DNA from: a virus
Virus record (IMG/VR): IMGVR_UViG_3300033064_003625
Coordinates: 1-23,944 of that record
Strand: one strand, 5' to 3'
Length of the DNA stretch: 23,944 nt
The translations under genes and the position numbers were made by a program. Positions 6,652 through 14,124 of the stretch are shown here, piece by piece (the stretch's first letter is position 1; each line of letters starts with the position of its first letter). Below the pieces are notes generated by a model. That model ran no database searches and was not told the DNA's origin. It saw nothing but the letters and a program-made list of their open reading frames with translations.

Positions 6652-9597
6652 TTACCACTCCCCGGTCTGAAAGCGTTCCATCTTCTGATCAAGGCGATGG
6701 GTGATTTCAACGATCGCTTCATCAGCGTCGGCGAAGCGGGCGTGGGTCCCGTGACCATTGATCACATCGCCGACACCGTCACGATTGACATTCAGATCGA
6801 AGCTCACATCGATGCCCTCACCAAGCAGCACCAAGCACTCGGTGTAATATGATAAGGTATCGATGCCGACCAGCTTTGTCTGGGCGAGGAAGTGCTCGCG
6901 ATACATCGCACACGCCTCTCTGGCGCGACCCGCCATGTCGGCCGTGACCTGCCCGCCATTACCTTGATAAAGGTAGCGGTTGAGCAGGCACATATCCCGG
7001 ATCACGAAATGCTTTTGCAGCAGGCGATCAGGGTAGGTCTCGATATCTTTTCTGACCAGCGGCGTATTGCGGCCAAACCGGTTGCGCCTGATATTCTCAG
7101 ACATGTATCCGGTATGGCCTATATTGACATCAGTGACGATCAGCACTGGCCCCGGCCCTTTATTCATGCCGGCTTCCGGGTGCTCGTGGATCATGCCGTA
7201 GAACCTGATCGGATTGCCGTCAGGCGTGGCAGTGCGATTAAAAAGCCTGACCGGCATATCGGGATCGAAGTGCCCATCGACGGTGAAGTGGTGTTGCTTG
7301 AGACCGAACCCGACCCAATGCGACTGGCGCATATACTTGGTGATGTTCTGGGCATCGACAATCCGCTCATCGGTATCGAACCAGAGGATCATGTCAGTCC
7401 AGCTAGCATCAAGCGCCTCATTGCGCGGCGTTTCAAAACCATGCTGGATTGGATCCGAGCCTTCGATGATGCGGACAGTCGGCACCGTTGCGAGCATGAT
7501 CTTGCTCAGATCAGAAAGGCCGGTATCGACCACCACGATCTCATCGACCAATTCCTTGACGGCATCGATGCCCCAAAGGATTGACTTCTCGGCACCCGGG
7601 CCGGCAATGATATTTGCCGACACGGTCAGGCGCGGTCGCTGAAGCCGCAGCTTGCGATCGAGGTCGATGGGTTTGATGGGCTCGTGATCTGCTTTGTACC
7701 AAGTCAAATGGTAGCCGACAGCGTCGCCGTTGACATCGCACTTGCGCTCGGGCGATCCATCGACCGCCAGATCAGGTTTGCCTTTGAACATCTCTGCCAG
7801 ATCAGCAAGCTCCAGTTCCCAGATATGATTCCGGAACTCGTACCAGTTGCGAGTGCCAATCTCACTGGGACCGAATGGCGTGGTGATCAAAACCAGACCG
7901 CCAGCCTTGATAAATTTTTCGAGCCGCTCGACAACCGTTGCCGGTTCAATCACATGCTCAAGCACTTCACTGATCAAGAGCACATCATACTCTTCAATCA
8001 GCTCGATCTCATCGTCGCCGACGAGAAATTCGAGGTTGGCAGGAGCATTGGCAAACTCTTGGGCATAGCGTTCACATGCCGCGATGGCACCGGGATCAAT
8101 ATCGACGCCGGTGATTTCACAGCCCAGTGTGTTGGCATAGAAGATCGACGACCAGCCATGCCCGCAGCCAAACTCGAGCATCTTGAAATCAGGGAGATCC
8201 CCGTCTTCGTTGGTTTGCATTTCAAACCGGATGCGATCAGCGATGTCCCTGAAGCGCCGCTCGTTGGATCCATCAAACATATCCGGCGTCGCCTCGAGCT
8301 TGTCAAGGTACGCTGAGGTATTTAAACCATTTGAAAGATAATGCTCGTTGAACGCTTCTTGGCTTACGATGAACGGGTAGTGCTGGTCAATCAGACCACT
8401 CAAGCGATCAGCGCCCTGCCCGGTCTGACCTTCCAGCGCCGCCTTGGCGGCAAAGATGTCTGACCGTTTGTAGAAATGATAGGCCAGCCGAACCGGATCA
8501 TCGTTGAGCTCATCGAACAACTTGTCGAAGCCCAACGTCCATTCTTCGGCGACTGAAGACCAGTCCATCGCCTTGGCAGCTTTGATACCGGCCTTCGATG
8601 CAGCCTCGAAGGCTTTATCGTCGGTCGCGAATTTGACCACGGCAGCGACGAACTTCTCGACGTAGGCGGTGCCATCATTGATCAGGGTGCCGGCACCTTT
8701 GGCGACGGTTTCAGGGAGCGCCCCGATGCGGCTTGTAACTATGGGAAGGCCGCAGGCTTGAACCTCCATGGCGGAGATGCATGAGATTTCCCGGAAGTCT
8801 GCACTGATCGGACTCGGTGTCGGATACACGTACACGCCCGCGGCCTTATGGACCGCATAAAGCTCGGCCTTTGTCAGGTGCCCTCCGTGCTTCACACGAT
8901 CCCCCATCTCATCCATCTGTTGGGCTAAGGCACCATAGAAGCCATCCAGATGAGACACAGGATTTTCATAACCGTACACCGTGAGGCGATACTCGGGATC
9001 GATCTCCCAGAGCGCCGGCATGATCTTGTCGAGCATGACATCAAGGCCACGCTCGGGTCGGGCGGCATATATAAGATGCTTGCGATCACGCCCGCCGCCG
9101 GGGGCATCATCAATCAACTTGAGGTCGATGCCGTTGCGCGTGCTCCACCAGATCGGATCGTCTTCGCCGAAGCCGTATACATCGGAATACTGCTTGCGCA
9201 TGAATTCAGAGAGCACCATGACGCGGTCGATGTTCCAGCTTGGCGCTTTGAAGTGATCGCTCATACGACCCGTCGCCATATCATGTTGCCAGAGGATATT
9301 GACTTTGGAGGCCAGACGGTTTTGGAAGGCGGTGGGCTGGCGCTGCACGATGTTGATATCATGAGGCGTCGACTTGGAATAAATCTCCCAGCGATCCTGC
9401 GGCATGTAGACCACATTATCGTGAGTGCTGATTTCGGGTGTGTTTGAAAAGACAATGACGCGATGACCCATCGCTGCCAGTTCACGAGCCATACATAGGC
9501 CCGCAGTTTCGGAGCCGCCCAAAGACTTGGTCTTTAAGGTGCTCCCGTCAAAGGCCATGCCGGGCACCAGCATGACGATATCATATGCATCTCGCAT
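6652..9597 (-). CDS. Three-domain GT4 glycosyltransferase - SAM methyltransferase - GT2 glycosyltransferase
   Basis: A 981-residue protein with three enzyme domains. Residues 1-365 are a GT-B glycosyltransferase (GT4-like): SLGGSETA at 25-32, AARPERGLD at 178-186, and SAMEVQACGLPIVTS at 275-289 for nucleotide-sugar binding. Residues about 470-640 are a class I SAM methyltransferase: LEFGCGHGW at 474-482, GVDIDPGAI at 497-505, and EVLEHVIEP at 544-552. Residues about 655-850 are a GT-A glycosyltransferase (GT2-like): VVVDTG at 688-693, RNEALD at 725-730 and the metal-binding FDTDE at 740-744. The rest is helical. An ATG 24 bases upstream (9621) overlaps the previous stop, but the one at 9597 has the AGAAAGGTAGAA leader two bases before it and starts right at the first beta strand, so it is preferred. 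The protein probably adds and methylates sugars on a virion or surface glycan; the substrate is unknown. Confidence 0.9.
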   Translation of the reverse strand: MRDAYDIVMLVPGMAFDGSTLKTKSLGGSETAGLCMARELAAMGHRVIVFSNTPEISTHDNVVYMPQDRWEIYSKSTPHDINIVQRQPTAFQNRLASKVNILWQHDMATGRMSDHFKAPSWNIDRVMVLSEFMRKQYSDVYGFGEDDPIWWSTRNGIDLKLIDDAPGGGRDRKHLIYAARPERGLDVMLDKIMPALWEIDPEYRLTVYGYENPVSHLDGFYGALAQQMDEMGDRVKHGGHLTKAELYAVHKAAGVYVYPTPSPISADFREISCISAMEVQACGLPIVTSRIGALPETVAKGAGTLINDGTAYVEKFVAAVVKFATDDKAFEAASKAGIKAAKAMDWSSVAEEWTLGFDKLFDELNDDPVRLAYHFYKRSDIFAAKAALEGQTGQGADRLSGLIDQHYPFIVSQEAFNEHYLSNGLNTSAYLDKLEATPDMFDGSNERRFRDIADRIRFEMQTNEDGDLPDFKMLEFGCGHGWSSIFYANTLGCEITGVDIDPGAIAACERYAQEFANAPANLEFLVGDDEIELIEEYDVLLISEVLEHVIEPATVVERLEKFIKAGGLVLITTPFGPSEIGTRNWYEFRNHIWELELADLAEMFKGKPDLAVDGSPERKCDVNGDAVGYHLTWYKADHEPIKPIDLDRKLRLQRPRLTVSANIIAGPGAEKSILWGIDAVKELVDEIVVVDTGLSDLSKIMLATVPTVRIIEGSDPIQHGFETPRNEALDASWTDMILWFDTDERIVDAQNITKYMRQSHWVGFGLKQHHFTVDGHFDPDMPVRLFNRTATPDGNPIRFYGMIHEHPEAGMNKGPGPVLIVTDVNIGHTGYMSENIRRNRFGRNTPLVRKDIETYPDRLLQKHFVIRDMCLLNRYLYQGNGGQVTADMAGRAREACAMYREHFLAQTKLVGIDTLSYYTECLVLLGEGIDVSFDLNVNRDGVGDVINGHGTHARFADADEAIVEITHRLDQKMERFQTGEW

Positions 9598-9599
9598 TT

Positions 9600-9611
9600 T
9601 TCTACCTTTCT
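9600..9611 (-). promoter_or_regulatory. AGAAAGKTAGAA leader, copy 2 (decides start of the glycosyltransferase fusion)
   Basis: Minus-strand AGAAAGGTAGAA ends two bases before the ATG at 9597, giving AAGG about 7 bases from the start. It is identical to the leader at 4071-4082, which favours 9597 over the upstream ATG at 9621. Confidence 0.6.
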
Positions 9612-9620
9612 CATGGTTCA

Positions 9621-9959
9621 TTAAAGCTTCCGCACCACTTTGAAATCGCGTGCGGCAGCTTGGTCAATATCAAGTTCGATCCGGCCATATTCAAAGGGCT
9701 TTAAAACTTCGGCCGAAAGAGCAACGCCACCGATGCCAACTGTCCAAGTGAAATCTCCCTGACCATCCATCTCAGCAATGCGGACAAAGCCAGCTGAGGT
9801 TGTGTCAAAATTCCCTTGCAGGAATGCCTGACAGGAAGTGAGTGCCGGGGCAACGATGGCAAGTTCCCTTGCCCCGGCAATCGAGAAGTTACCTGACACC
9901 AGACCGCTCCCGCTAATGGGGACTGTCGCTGTCTCTGTGTCAACGGTTTTCCGTGGCAT
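9621..9959 (-). CDS. Small beta-rich structural protein, head region
   Basis: A 112-residue protein with no catalytic motif. After a short polar start it alternates strands (GLVSGNFSIAGARELAIVAP, then FLQGNFDTTSAGFVRI, DFTWTVGIGG and FEYGRIELDIDQAAARDFKV), which looks like a beta sandwich. Proteins of this size and shape after the major capsid gene are often minor decoration or neck proteins. It follows its neighbour by four bases, with only a weak AGGG site upstream, so it probably relies on coupled translation. Not recognised to a named family. Confidence 0.7.
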   Translation of the reverse strand: MPRKTVDTETATVPISGSGLVSGNFSIAGARELAIVAPALTSCQAFLQGNFDTTSAGFVRIAEMDGQGDFTWTVGIGGVALSAEVLKPFEYGRIELDIDQAAARDFKVVRKL

Positions 9960-9963
9960 GGTC

Positions 9964-10308
9964 TTAACCCTGCGTGGTACGGATCAAGGCCCACATGACG
10001 GTGGTTGCGGCATCACGAGCCGCAACACCATCCGCCATCGCTAAATCAAAAGAGATGCCGCTGCGAATGGATGACACTTCGATTGGCCCAGCTGCGCCGC
10101 TGTTCTGACGCGTATCGGACTGCATCGTCGCGAGGATGATGCTGTCCGAGTTCACCAGAGCAGTCGAGACGGTGACTGAGACATCACCCGAAGCGACCGA
10201 AGTCCGCCCAAAGGCAGGCTCGTTGCTGTTCGGCCCGCCATCGAGGTTGCCGTGAAGAGCACCATGGATAAGCGGATTGTAGAGTTGGTCATTGGTCTTA
10301 CCAGACAT
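9964..10308 (-). CDS. Small head-region structural protein, function unknown
   Basis: A 114-residue protein with a polar, glycine- and asparagine-rich N-terminus (NPLIHGALHGNLDGGPNSNE) and a C-terminal strand-rich part (VSVTVSTALVNSDSIILATM, then IRSGISFDLAMADG and TTVMWALIRT). The C-terminal half resembles a small beta fold such as those of phage surface or decoration proteins. A clear ribosome site, TAGGAGAG, lies 4 bases before the ATG and includes the stop codon of the preceding gene. Function not recognised. Confidence 0.7.
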   Translation of the reverse strand: MSGKTNDQLYNPLIHGALHGNLDGGPNSNEPAFGRTSVASGDVSVTVSTALVNSDSIILATMQSDTRQNSGAAGPIEVSSIRSGISFDLAMADGVAARDAATTVMWALIRTTQG

Positions 10309-10317
10309 GCCGCTCTC

Positions 10318-10542
10318 CTATACTGCTTTCTTGCGCGGTGCCTTGGCTTTCGCCTTGGCCGGGGTCCGATCGGAGGCAACGCTGATGCGCGCTGCCTCCG
10401 TAACGGTGCGAGTGAAGTTGCCGAGCTTTTTGCCAAGCGACCTCGCAATTTGGTCCCAAGTGGCTTGGGGATAGTCGAAGACATCGCCTGCCTTCCACTT
10501 CCCATTACCACGAGGAACGTCCTTGGTGAACACCAGTTCCAT
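10318..10542 (-). CDS. Small basic-tailed protein after the capsid gene
   Basis: A 74-residue protein. Residues 1-45 look folded (MELVFTKDVPRGNGKWKAGD and then VFDYPQATWDQIARSLGKKL), with a K-x-GD turn as in small beta-barrel head proteins. The last 20 residues are a lysine/alanine-rich basic tail (PAKAKAKAPRKKAV) that could touch DNA. It starts two bases after the capsid stop with almost no ribosome site, so it likely depends on ribosomes finishing the capsid gene. Function unknown. Confidence 0.65.
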   Translation of the reverse strand: MELVFTKDVPRGNGKWKAGDVFDYPQATWDQIARSLGKKLGNFTRTVTEAARISVASDRTPAKAKAKAPRKKAV

Positions 10543-10544
10543 GA

Positions 10545-11531
10545 TTAACCGCGGGGGTCAACGATGAGGTAGCCGAGCTCGGGAGCAACGACTTTCTCAT
10601 CCTGGAAGTGGCCGGCCTCGATGACCTCGACCTTCTCGGTGCCAGCACCGGCGATGGTCATGCGCTCAACCTGGAAGTCAGCCGGGAAACCCGCCGGACG
10701 CCAATTGAACCGAAGACCGAGCGACTTCGTCTGCAGCCCGGTGGCCGGCCCGATGTGAGCCAGGAGCACGTTGTTGCCCCAGATGTTCGTGATCGAGGAG
10801 GCGCCGCCTTCGAGTTCGTTTGCCTTGACCGCCATGCCGATGTGAATTTCCTTGACGCCGAAAACGTCGCGGAGGTTTTCCATCGTCACCATGCCGGACT
10901 GGGTATGCTTGTACATATCCAAGAGCATGGGATGACGGCGCACGATCTGAGCCGTGTCGTAATCCATCATCATGGTATTGGCGACCAGACCAGTCTGCGC
11001 CCGGATATAGGCGTGGCCGGTGGTGACGTCGGCGATCGGATCGGAGGCAGTGAAGTCGGTCCACTGATTCCCACCGGTCAAGGTCGTACCCGACCCGAGG
11101 TTGCCGGCGGTCGTCAGCAAGGTCGCGATGCGATCTTCCTGCGAGCGGAGCAAGTCGGTGGTGATCAGGCTGACGCTGTTCTCGCGCAGCTGGATCGCCA
11201 TATCGGCATTGGCGAGGTCTTCCAAAGCGTTCTCATTGGCCAACGCGTAGTTGTCGGCGAAGAAGGCATCGGAGCTGACATCGAACTCGACCCGGCGGGC
11301 TTTGGTCTTGGGTGCCCGGAGTGCCGTCTGGGTACGGAGGAAGGCGCCTTTGCTGATCGTGTAGTACTTATCGGATTGCTTGCCGACCGGAACGGCCGGG
11401 AGCAACTTTGCCCCGATGAAGTCATCCACGTTATCGTTGAAGGCGCGCACCGCCATGTTCGAGAGCGGCACATCCATGTGAGCGTCGCCGCCGGAAGGGG
11501 TACCGTACTTTTTCAGAGTTGACTTTAACAT
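10545..11531 (-). CDS. Major capsid protein (HK97-fold type)
   Basis: A 328-residue protein with the opening typical of a widespread phage major capsid family: DVPLSNMAVRAFNDNVDDF, IGAKLLPAVPVGKQSDKYYT and ISKGAFLR, then a run of arginine-rich sequence. Later segments (TAQIVRRHPMLLDMYKHT, LRDVFGVKEIHIG, NNVLLAHIGP, and a C-terminal EAGHFQDEKVVAPELGYL) match capsid A- and P-domain patterns. Two ATGs sit in tandem at 11534 and 11531. The AGGAGG site ends 2 bases before the first but 5 before the second, so the second is preferred. The same AGGAGG contains the end of the cement gene's stop, and a strong site fits the most abundant virion protein. Confidence 0.9.
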   Translation of the reverse strand: MLKSTLKKYGTPSGGDAHMDVPLSNMAVRAFNDNVDDFIGAKLLPAVPVGKQSDKYYTISKGAFLRTQTALRAPKTKARRVEFDVSSDAFFADNYALANENALEDLANADMAIQLRENSVSLITTDLLRSQEDRIATLLTTAGNLGSGTTLTGGNQWTDFTASDPIADVTTGHAYIRAQTGLVANTMMMDYDTAQIVRRHPMLLDMYKHTQSGMVTMENLRDVFGVKEIHIGMAVKANELEGGASSITNIWGNNVLLAHIGPATGLQTKSLGLRFNWRPAGFPADFQVERMTIAGAGTEKVEVIEAGHFQDEKVVAPELGYLIVDPRG

Positions 11532-11540
11532 CATCCCCTC

Positions 11541-11930
11541 CTATGTCCGGACCAGAGGCGTGGGACGCTCAAGCAGCACCCGGACAACTTCGCCGTCGGT
11601 GGCCGCAGTCTCGAGAGCGGTACCGATGACAATATTGCCGGAGGCTGCATCAGCGGCGCGCCCTGACCCATTGGTGGTGATTTTGGAATTGGCGGTGACG
11701 GCGCCACCGGCAACGACCTTGACTTCGCCGGCGTAGGCGATGGTCGCGGCCTGACCAGAATCGGGTTTGTTGATCAGCACGCCCATCGGCCCGAGCACGT
11801 GTGTGGCGGCAGCGTGCGACGCGATGTCGCAAGTGCCGGCCGCAACCGCTCGCTGAATGGTGTACTGCATCGTCCGCATGTCCCGGGCCGCTTGCGCGGT
11901 GCGGGATACGACATTGACCATATCAGACAT
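11541..11930 (-). CDS. Capsid cement / head decoration protein (DUF2190-like)
   Basis: A 129-residue beta-rich protein with repeated small-residue turns: MGVLINKPDSGQAATIAYAG, EVKVVAGGAVTANSKITTNG, then SGRAADAASGNIVIGTALET and DGEVVRVLLERPTPL. This pattern is characteristic of DUF2190-type proteins that stabilise capsids and are encoded beside the major capsid gene. It follows the protease-scaffold gene with a one-base overlap (TGATG), the normal gene order for this module. Confidence 0.85.
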   Translation of the reverse strand: MSDMVNVVSRTAQAARDMRTMQYTIQRAVAAGTCDIASHAAATHVLGPMGVLINKPDSGQAATIAYAGEVKVVAGGAVTANSKITTNGSGRAADAASGNIVIGTALETAATDGEVVRVLLERPTPLVRT

Positions 11931-12643
11931 CAGCTGGCCTCCGCGTACTGGCGTTTCAGCTCGGCATTGTCAGGGTCATCACAGACCAGCTTGAAGGCTG
12001 CGCTGTAATCCTTGATGTCATGCTTGGCCATGTAAACGCTGGTGAGCCGACTCAACTCGGCACCGGCATCTTCGGTCGTCTCGGCGGCGGGCTCGTCATC
12101 CCGTTTGAAGTCACCGGTGTGACCCAGAGTGGTGAAAAGTCTTTCGGTGGATTTGTTGATGCGGGCGACCAGATCGTCGATGACCTTGATCGCAGCAACA
12201 TCGCCGTACTTCTTTTCACCCTTGTCATCTTCGCTGATGAAGAAGCGAACCTGAGTGTCCGACCGGGAGGCCAGATCATAAAGGGCCGCGACATGATCAC
12301 GAAGAGAGGGAACGCGCAGGTCTTTGACTTTGGCCTCAACCCGAGCGGCGCGCTCGCGTTCGCCGGAAGCAGCGAGCTCGGTGCGCATCGCTTCCATATC
12401 ATCCTGCATCTTTTTGAAGTCGACGGCGTCGACACTGGCCGATCCGCCATCGCCTTCATCATCGCCTTCACCGGCCTTGTCTTTCGACTTGGGCGGCTTG
12501 GCTGACAGTTCCACGATCTTGCCGGACACTTCGGACTGCTCTGCATAAAGGGCAGCGAGCTTTTCAGCGTCCTGCTCTTCTGCAATCTCAGCCGTCAATG
12601 CGGTCAAGCGCGCGGTGCAATCAGCAAGGGTTTTGAGCGTCAT
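11930..12643 (-). CDS. Scaffold protein from an internal in-frame start
   Basis: Met297 of the protease-scaffold gene (ATG at 12643) is preceded by AGAGGAGAG with an AGGAG core 7 bases from the ATG, a much better ribosome site than that of the full-length gene. Starting there gives a 237-residue, mostly helical and acidic protein with the features of a free scaffold and no protease domain. The same nested arrangement is known for Mu I/Z and lambda C/Nu3, where the short form is made in excess as the true scaffold. The reading frame is the same as that of the parent gene. Confidence 0.75.
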   Translation of the reverse strand: MTLKTLADCTARLTALTAEIAEEQDAEKLAALYAEQSEVSGKIVELSAKPPKSKDKAGEGDDEGDGGSASVDAVDFKKMQDDMEAMRTELAASGERERAARVEAKVKDLRVPSLRDHVAALYDLASRSDTQVRFFISEDDKGEKKYGDVAAIKVIDDLVARINKSTERLFTTLGHTGDFKRDDEPAAETTEDAGAELSRLTSVYMAKHDIKDYSAAFKLVCDDPDNAELKRQYAEAS

Positions 12644-13531
12644 CTTTGCTCTCCTCTTTGGTTGAACCGTATAGGCGTGTATTCCATCCCATGAGCTTTC
12701 GCCAAATTCGACGACGCCATGGAGCGGCTTCAAGTCGCCCACACCGGGGGTTTCGGCCCCGAGCAGGGCCACTGCTTTCAAGACACGCCGGAACAGTTTC
12801 CCGTTGCGCTTGAAATTCCAAAATATCTCTGAGCTCACCGCATCGAAGCGGCGCTCTTTAATCAGAGACACGATTTCTTTGGGGACATCGACAAAGTCAG
12901 CGACCAGTCTGGCGGCGCTCTTCTTTGCGTTGTCAAATTCGATGCGGATATTCTCGACCCAGCCATAAGCCATGCCGCCGCTCTTCTCTTGATGGCCCAG
13001 CTTGACTGGCGGGTTGAAGCCGACGCCTTCGGCGGCGGCGACGATATCTTGAAGGTCCTTGGTGGTGTAGTTCTCGCCATTCCATTTGCCGGTGCGAAAG
13101 ATTTCAACGCCATCGATGCGCCCGCTGTTGGGAGCAGGGTCCTTGAAATCTTTCAGCTCAGCGAATGACTTGGGCCGTTCAATCCGCTTGATTGTCGAGG
13201 GATCAAAGTTGTCTTTGGCTCGAATTTCGTATGTGAATTCATTCCGCGTGTCTTTGAATTCATCGCCGCCCCAGAAGCTCATCTGATCAAGCCACTTGCG
13301 GGCGGATACAAGATCGTAGGCTTCTTTGTCAAATGATACGGAATGGATGGCCCAGTTGTCTGAGCCCTTAACTTTGCCGATGGAGATTGTGATGCCAACC
13401 GGCTGGAAAAAACCAAAGGCGCTAAATGCGGCCTTTTCAGCATCGCCTTTGACGGCGACTGTAGAACGATCCTTGAGCTCTGTCGCAGCAATGCGATCCA
13501 AGCCGGGAATATTCAATAGCTGAAGCTTCAT
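11930..13531 (-). CDS. Head maturation protease fused to scaffold (Mu gpI-like)
   Basis: A 533-residue protein. Residues about 60-130 hold an extension with SFDKEAYDLVSARKWLDQ, seen in some phage protease genes. Residues about 140-275 are the Mu I-like head protease domain: VEIFRTGKWNGENYTTKDL, VKLGHQ (His180), GWVENIRIEF, then RRFDAVSSEIFWNFK (Ser233/Ser234) and LKAVALLGAETPGV; His180 and one of the serines are candidate catalytic residues. Residues 297-533 are a charged, coiled-coil-rich scaffold (ARLTALTAEIAEEQDAEKL, a disordered acidic stretch, and MQDDMEAMRTELAASGERER). It would clear the scaffold after capsid assembly. A weak GAGGG site lies upstream of the ATG, directly after a terminator-like hairpin. 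Confidence 0.85.
   Translation of the reverse strand: MKLQLLNIPGLDRIAATELKDRSTVAVKGDAEKAAFSAFGFFQPVGITISIGKVKGSDNWAIHSVSFDKEAYDLVSARKWLDQMSFWGGDEFKDTRNEFTYEIRAKDNFDPSTIKRIERPKSFAELKDFKDPAPNSGRIDGVEIFRTGKWNGENYTTKDLQDIVAAAEGVGFNPPVKLGHQEKSGGMAYGWVENIRIEFDNAKKSAARLVADFVDVPKEIVSLIKERRFDAVSSEIFWNFKRNGKLFRRVLKAVALLGAETPGVGDLKPLHGVVEFGESSWDGIHAYTVQPKRRAKMTLKTLADCTARLTALTAEIAEEQDAEKLAALYAEQSEVSGKIVELSAKPPKSKDKAGEGDDEGDGGSASVDAVDFKKMQDDMEAMRTELAASGERERAARVEAKVKDLRVPSLRDHVAALYDLASRSDTQVRFFISEDDKGEKKYGDVAAIKVIDDLVARINKSTERLFTTLGHTGDFKRDDEPAAETTEDAGAELSRLTSVYMAKHDIKDYSAAFKLVCDDPDNAELKRQYAEAS
12651..12655 (-). promoter_or_regulatory. Internal ribosome-binding site for the scaffold
   Basis: Minus-strand AGGAG lies 7 bases before the in-frame ATG at 12643, inside the protease-scaffold coding sequence. 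Confidence 0.75.
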
Positions 13532-13541
13532 ATTGGTCCCT

Positions 13542-13588
13542 CAAAACAAAAACGCCACGCGCCGGGCTTTGACCCGAGGCGTGGCGTT
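13542..13588 (-). terminator. Intrinsic terminator in the leader of the protease gene
   Basis: Arms 13551-13560 (AACGCCACGC) and 13579-13588 (GCGTGGCGTT) pair perfectly over 10 bp, with an inner 4 bp CGGG/CCCG stem. On the minus strand the hairpin is followed at once by TTTTTGTTTT. It ends about 10 bases before the start codon at 13531, so it would stop minus-strand transcripts crossing the inverted island unless relieved. Confidence 0.75.
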
Positions 13589-13783
13589 GCTGCGCGATTG
13601 TGGATCTTTTATAGGCGATCACCTTAATCGAAGGCACGCCCTTATTCGATTTTAATCTAAGGCCTTGATTTAATTAAAATCTTTTTTAACTTATAGGCCG
13701 TTTTAACGTTGTATCTTCCGTAGATTGTGTTATTATTAGTCATCGGCCCACGGGGGTCGCCCTAGAGAACCGGAGAAAATCAG
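13589..13783. promoter_or_regulatory. Divergent intergenic control region with palindromes
   Basis: This AT-rich stretch separates the protease gene (minus) from the plus-strand island. It holds an inverted repeat, GATTTTAAT at 13648-13656 and ATTAAAATC at 13673-13681, enclosing the perfect palindrome AAGGCCTT (13659-13666) and overlapping TTTAATTAAA (13669-13678), followed by six T on the plus strand. These could be operator sites or a weak plus-strand terminator. On the minus strand the only promoter-like candidates are -10-like sites (TATAAG, TATAAA) without good -35 partners. Confidence 0.4.
13709..13736 (+). promoter_or_regulatory. Sigma70-like promoter for the plus-strand island
   Basis: TTGTAT (13709-13714) and TATTAT (13731-13736) are separated by 16 bases, with a predicted start of transcription near 13743 and the first gene at 13784. 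Confidence 0.45.
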
Positions 13784-14077
13784 ATGACCATCACAACAAA
13801 CCTCGAAGCCATCGTCCTTAACAACATCGCCTATCACGAGATGTGCCCGCAGAATGGTGCCAAGCCGCAGAGCCACCGCGATGCATGCTGCTGGTGCTGG
13901 GCTGACGATTTCGCCGGCGATGCGATGACCGTCAATGCCTGCAAGGGCGTCCTGTCCAGTCTCGTCAAAAAAGGCTTCATCGTTATCCACCCCAACGATC
14001 CTGAAGATAGCGAAGTGGATTTCACTGAAGCCGGCTTCGAAGCATGGAAGCTGATCGACGACAACCGCAGCGATTGA
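13784..14077 (+). CDS. Small winged-helix-like protein, function unknown
   Basis: A 97-residue protein. The N-terminal 45 residues are rich in cysteine, histidine and tryptophan (AYHEMCPQNGAKPQ, CCWCWADDF). The C-terminal half (NACKGVLSSLVKKGFIVIHP, then EVDFTEAGFEAW) has the helix, beta-hairpin and helix arrangement of a small winged-helix domain, a form also found in other phage and plasmid genes. CCGGAG lies 11 bases before the ATG. It is the first gene of the inverted island and could be its regulator, which is inference from the fold. Confidence 0.75.
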   Translation: MTITTNLEAIVLNNIAYHEMCPQNGAKPQSHRDACCWCWADDFAGDAMTVNACKGVLSSLVKKGFIVIHPNDPEDSEVDFTEAGFEAWKLIDDNRSD

Positions 14078-14085
14078 AATTAAAT

Positions 14086-14105
14086 GCCGGGGCTTCGGCC
14101 CCGGC
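14086..14105 (+). repeat. UUCG-tetraloop hairpin, copy 1
   Basis: GCCGGGGC, loop TTCG, GCCCCGGC form an exact 8 bp stem closed by a very stable C(UUCG)G loop. It sits between the stop of the winged-helix gene and the ribosome site of the SprT-like gene. There is no T tract, so an RNA-stability or processing role is more likely than termination. An identical copy lies at 14685-14704. Confidence 0.8.
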
Positions 14106-14107
14106 CC

Positions 14108-14124
14108 AGAACGGGAGAAACAAG
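14108..14124 (+). repeat. Shared gene leader, copy 1
   Basis: AGAACGGGAGAAACAAG ends directly at the ATG at 14125 and supplies the GGGAG ribosome site. A copy matching 16 of 17 bases lies at 15244-15260, and a looser version precedes 13784. Confidence 0.7.

Noticed and set aside
6892-8316. Plus-strand open frames of 230 and 210 codons opposite the GT4-MT-GT2 gene
   Set aside because: The minus strand carries three enzyme domains with intact motifs here; the plus frames have none and follow its codon pattern.
9598-9621. Start of the glycosyltransferase fusion at 9621
   Set aside because: It overlaps the previous stop in the TAATG style seen elsewhere, so it cannot be ruled out, but the shared leader and the position of the first beta strand favour 9597.
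10608-11522. A 304-codon plus-strand open frame opposite the major capsid gene
   Set aside because: It is antisense to a clearly identified capsid gene, has no recognisable motif and no good ribosome site, and its composition mirrors the capsid codons.
14044-14124. Longer start for the SprT-like gene at 14044
   Set aside because: The added codons lie within the previous gene and the UUCG hairpin; the leader-associated ATG at 14125 is better.
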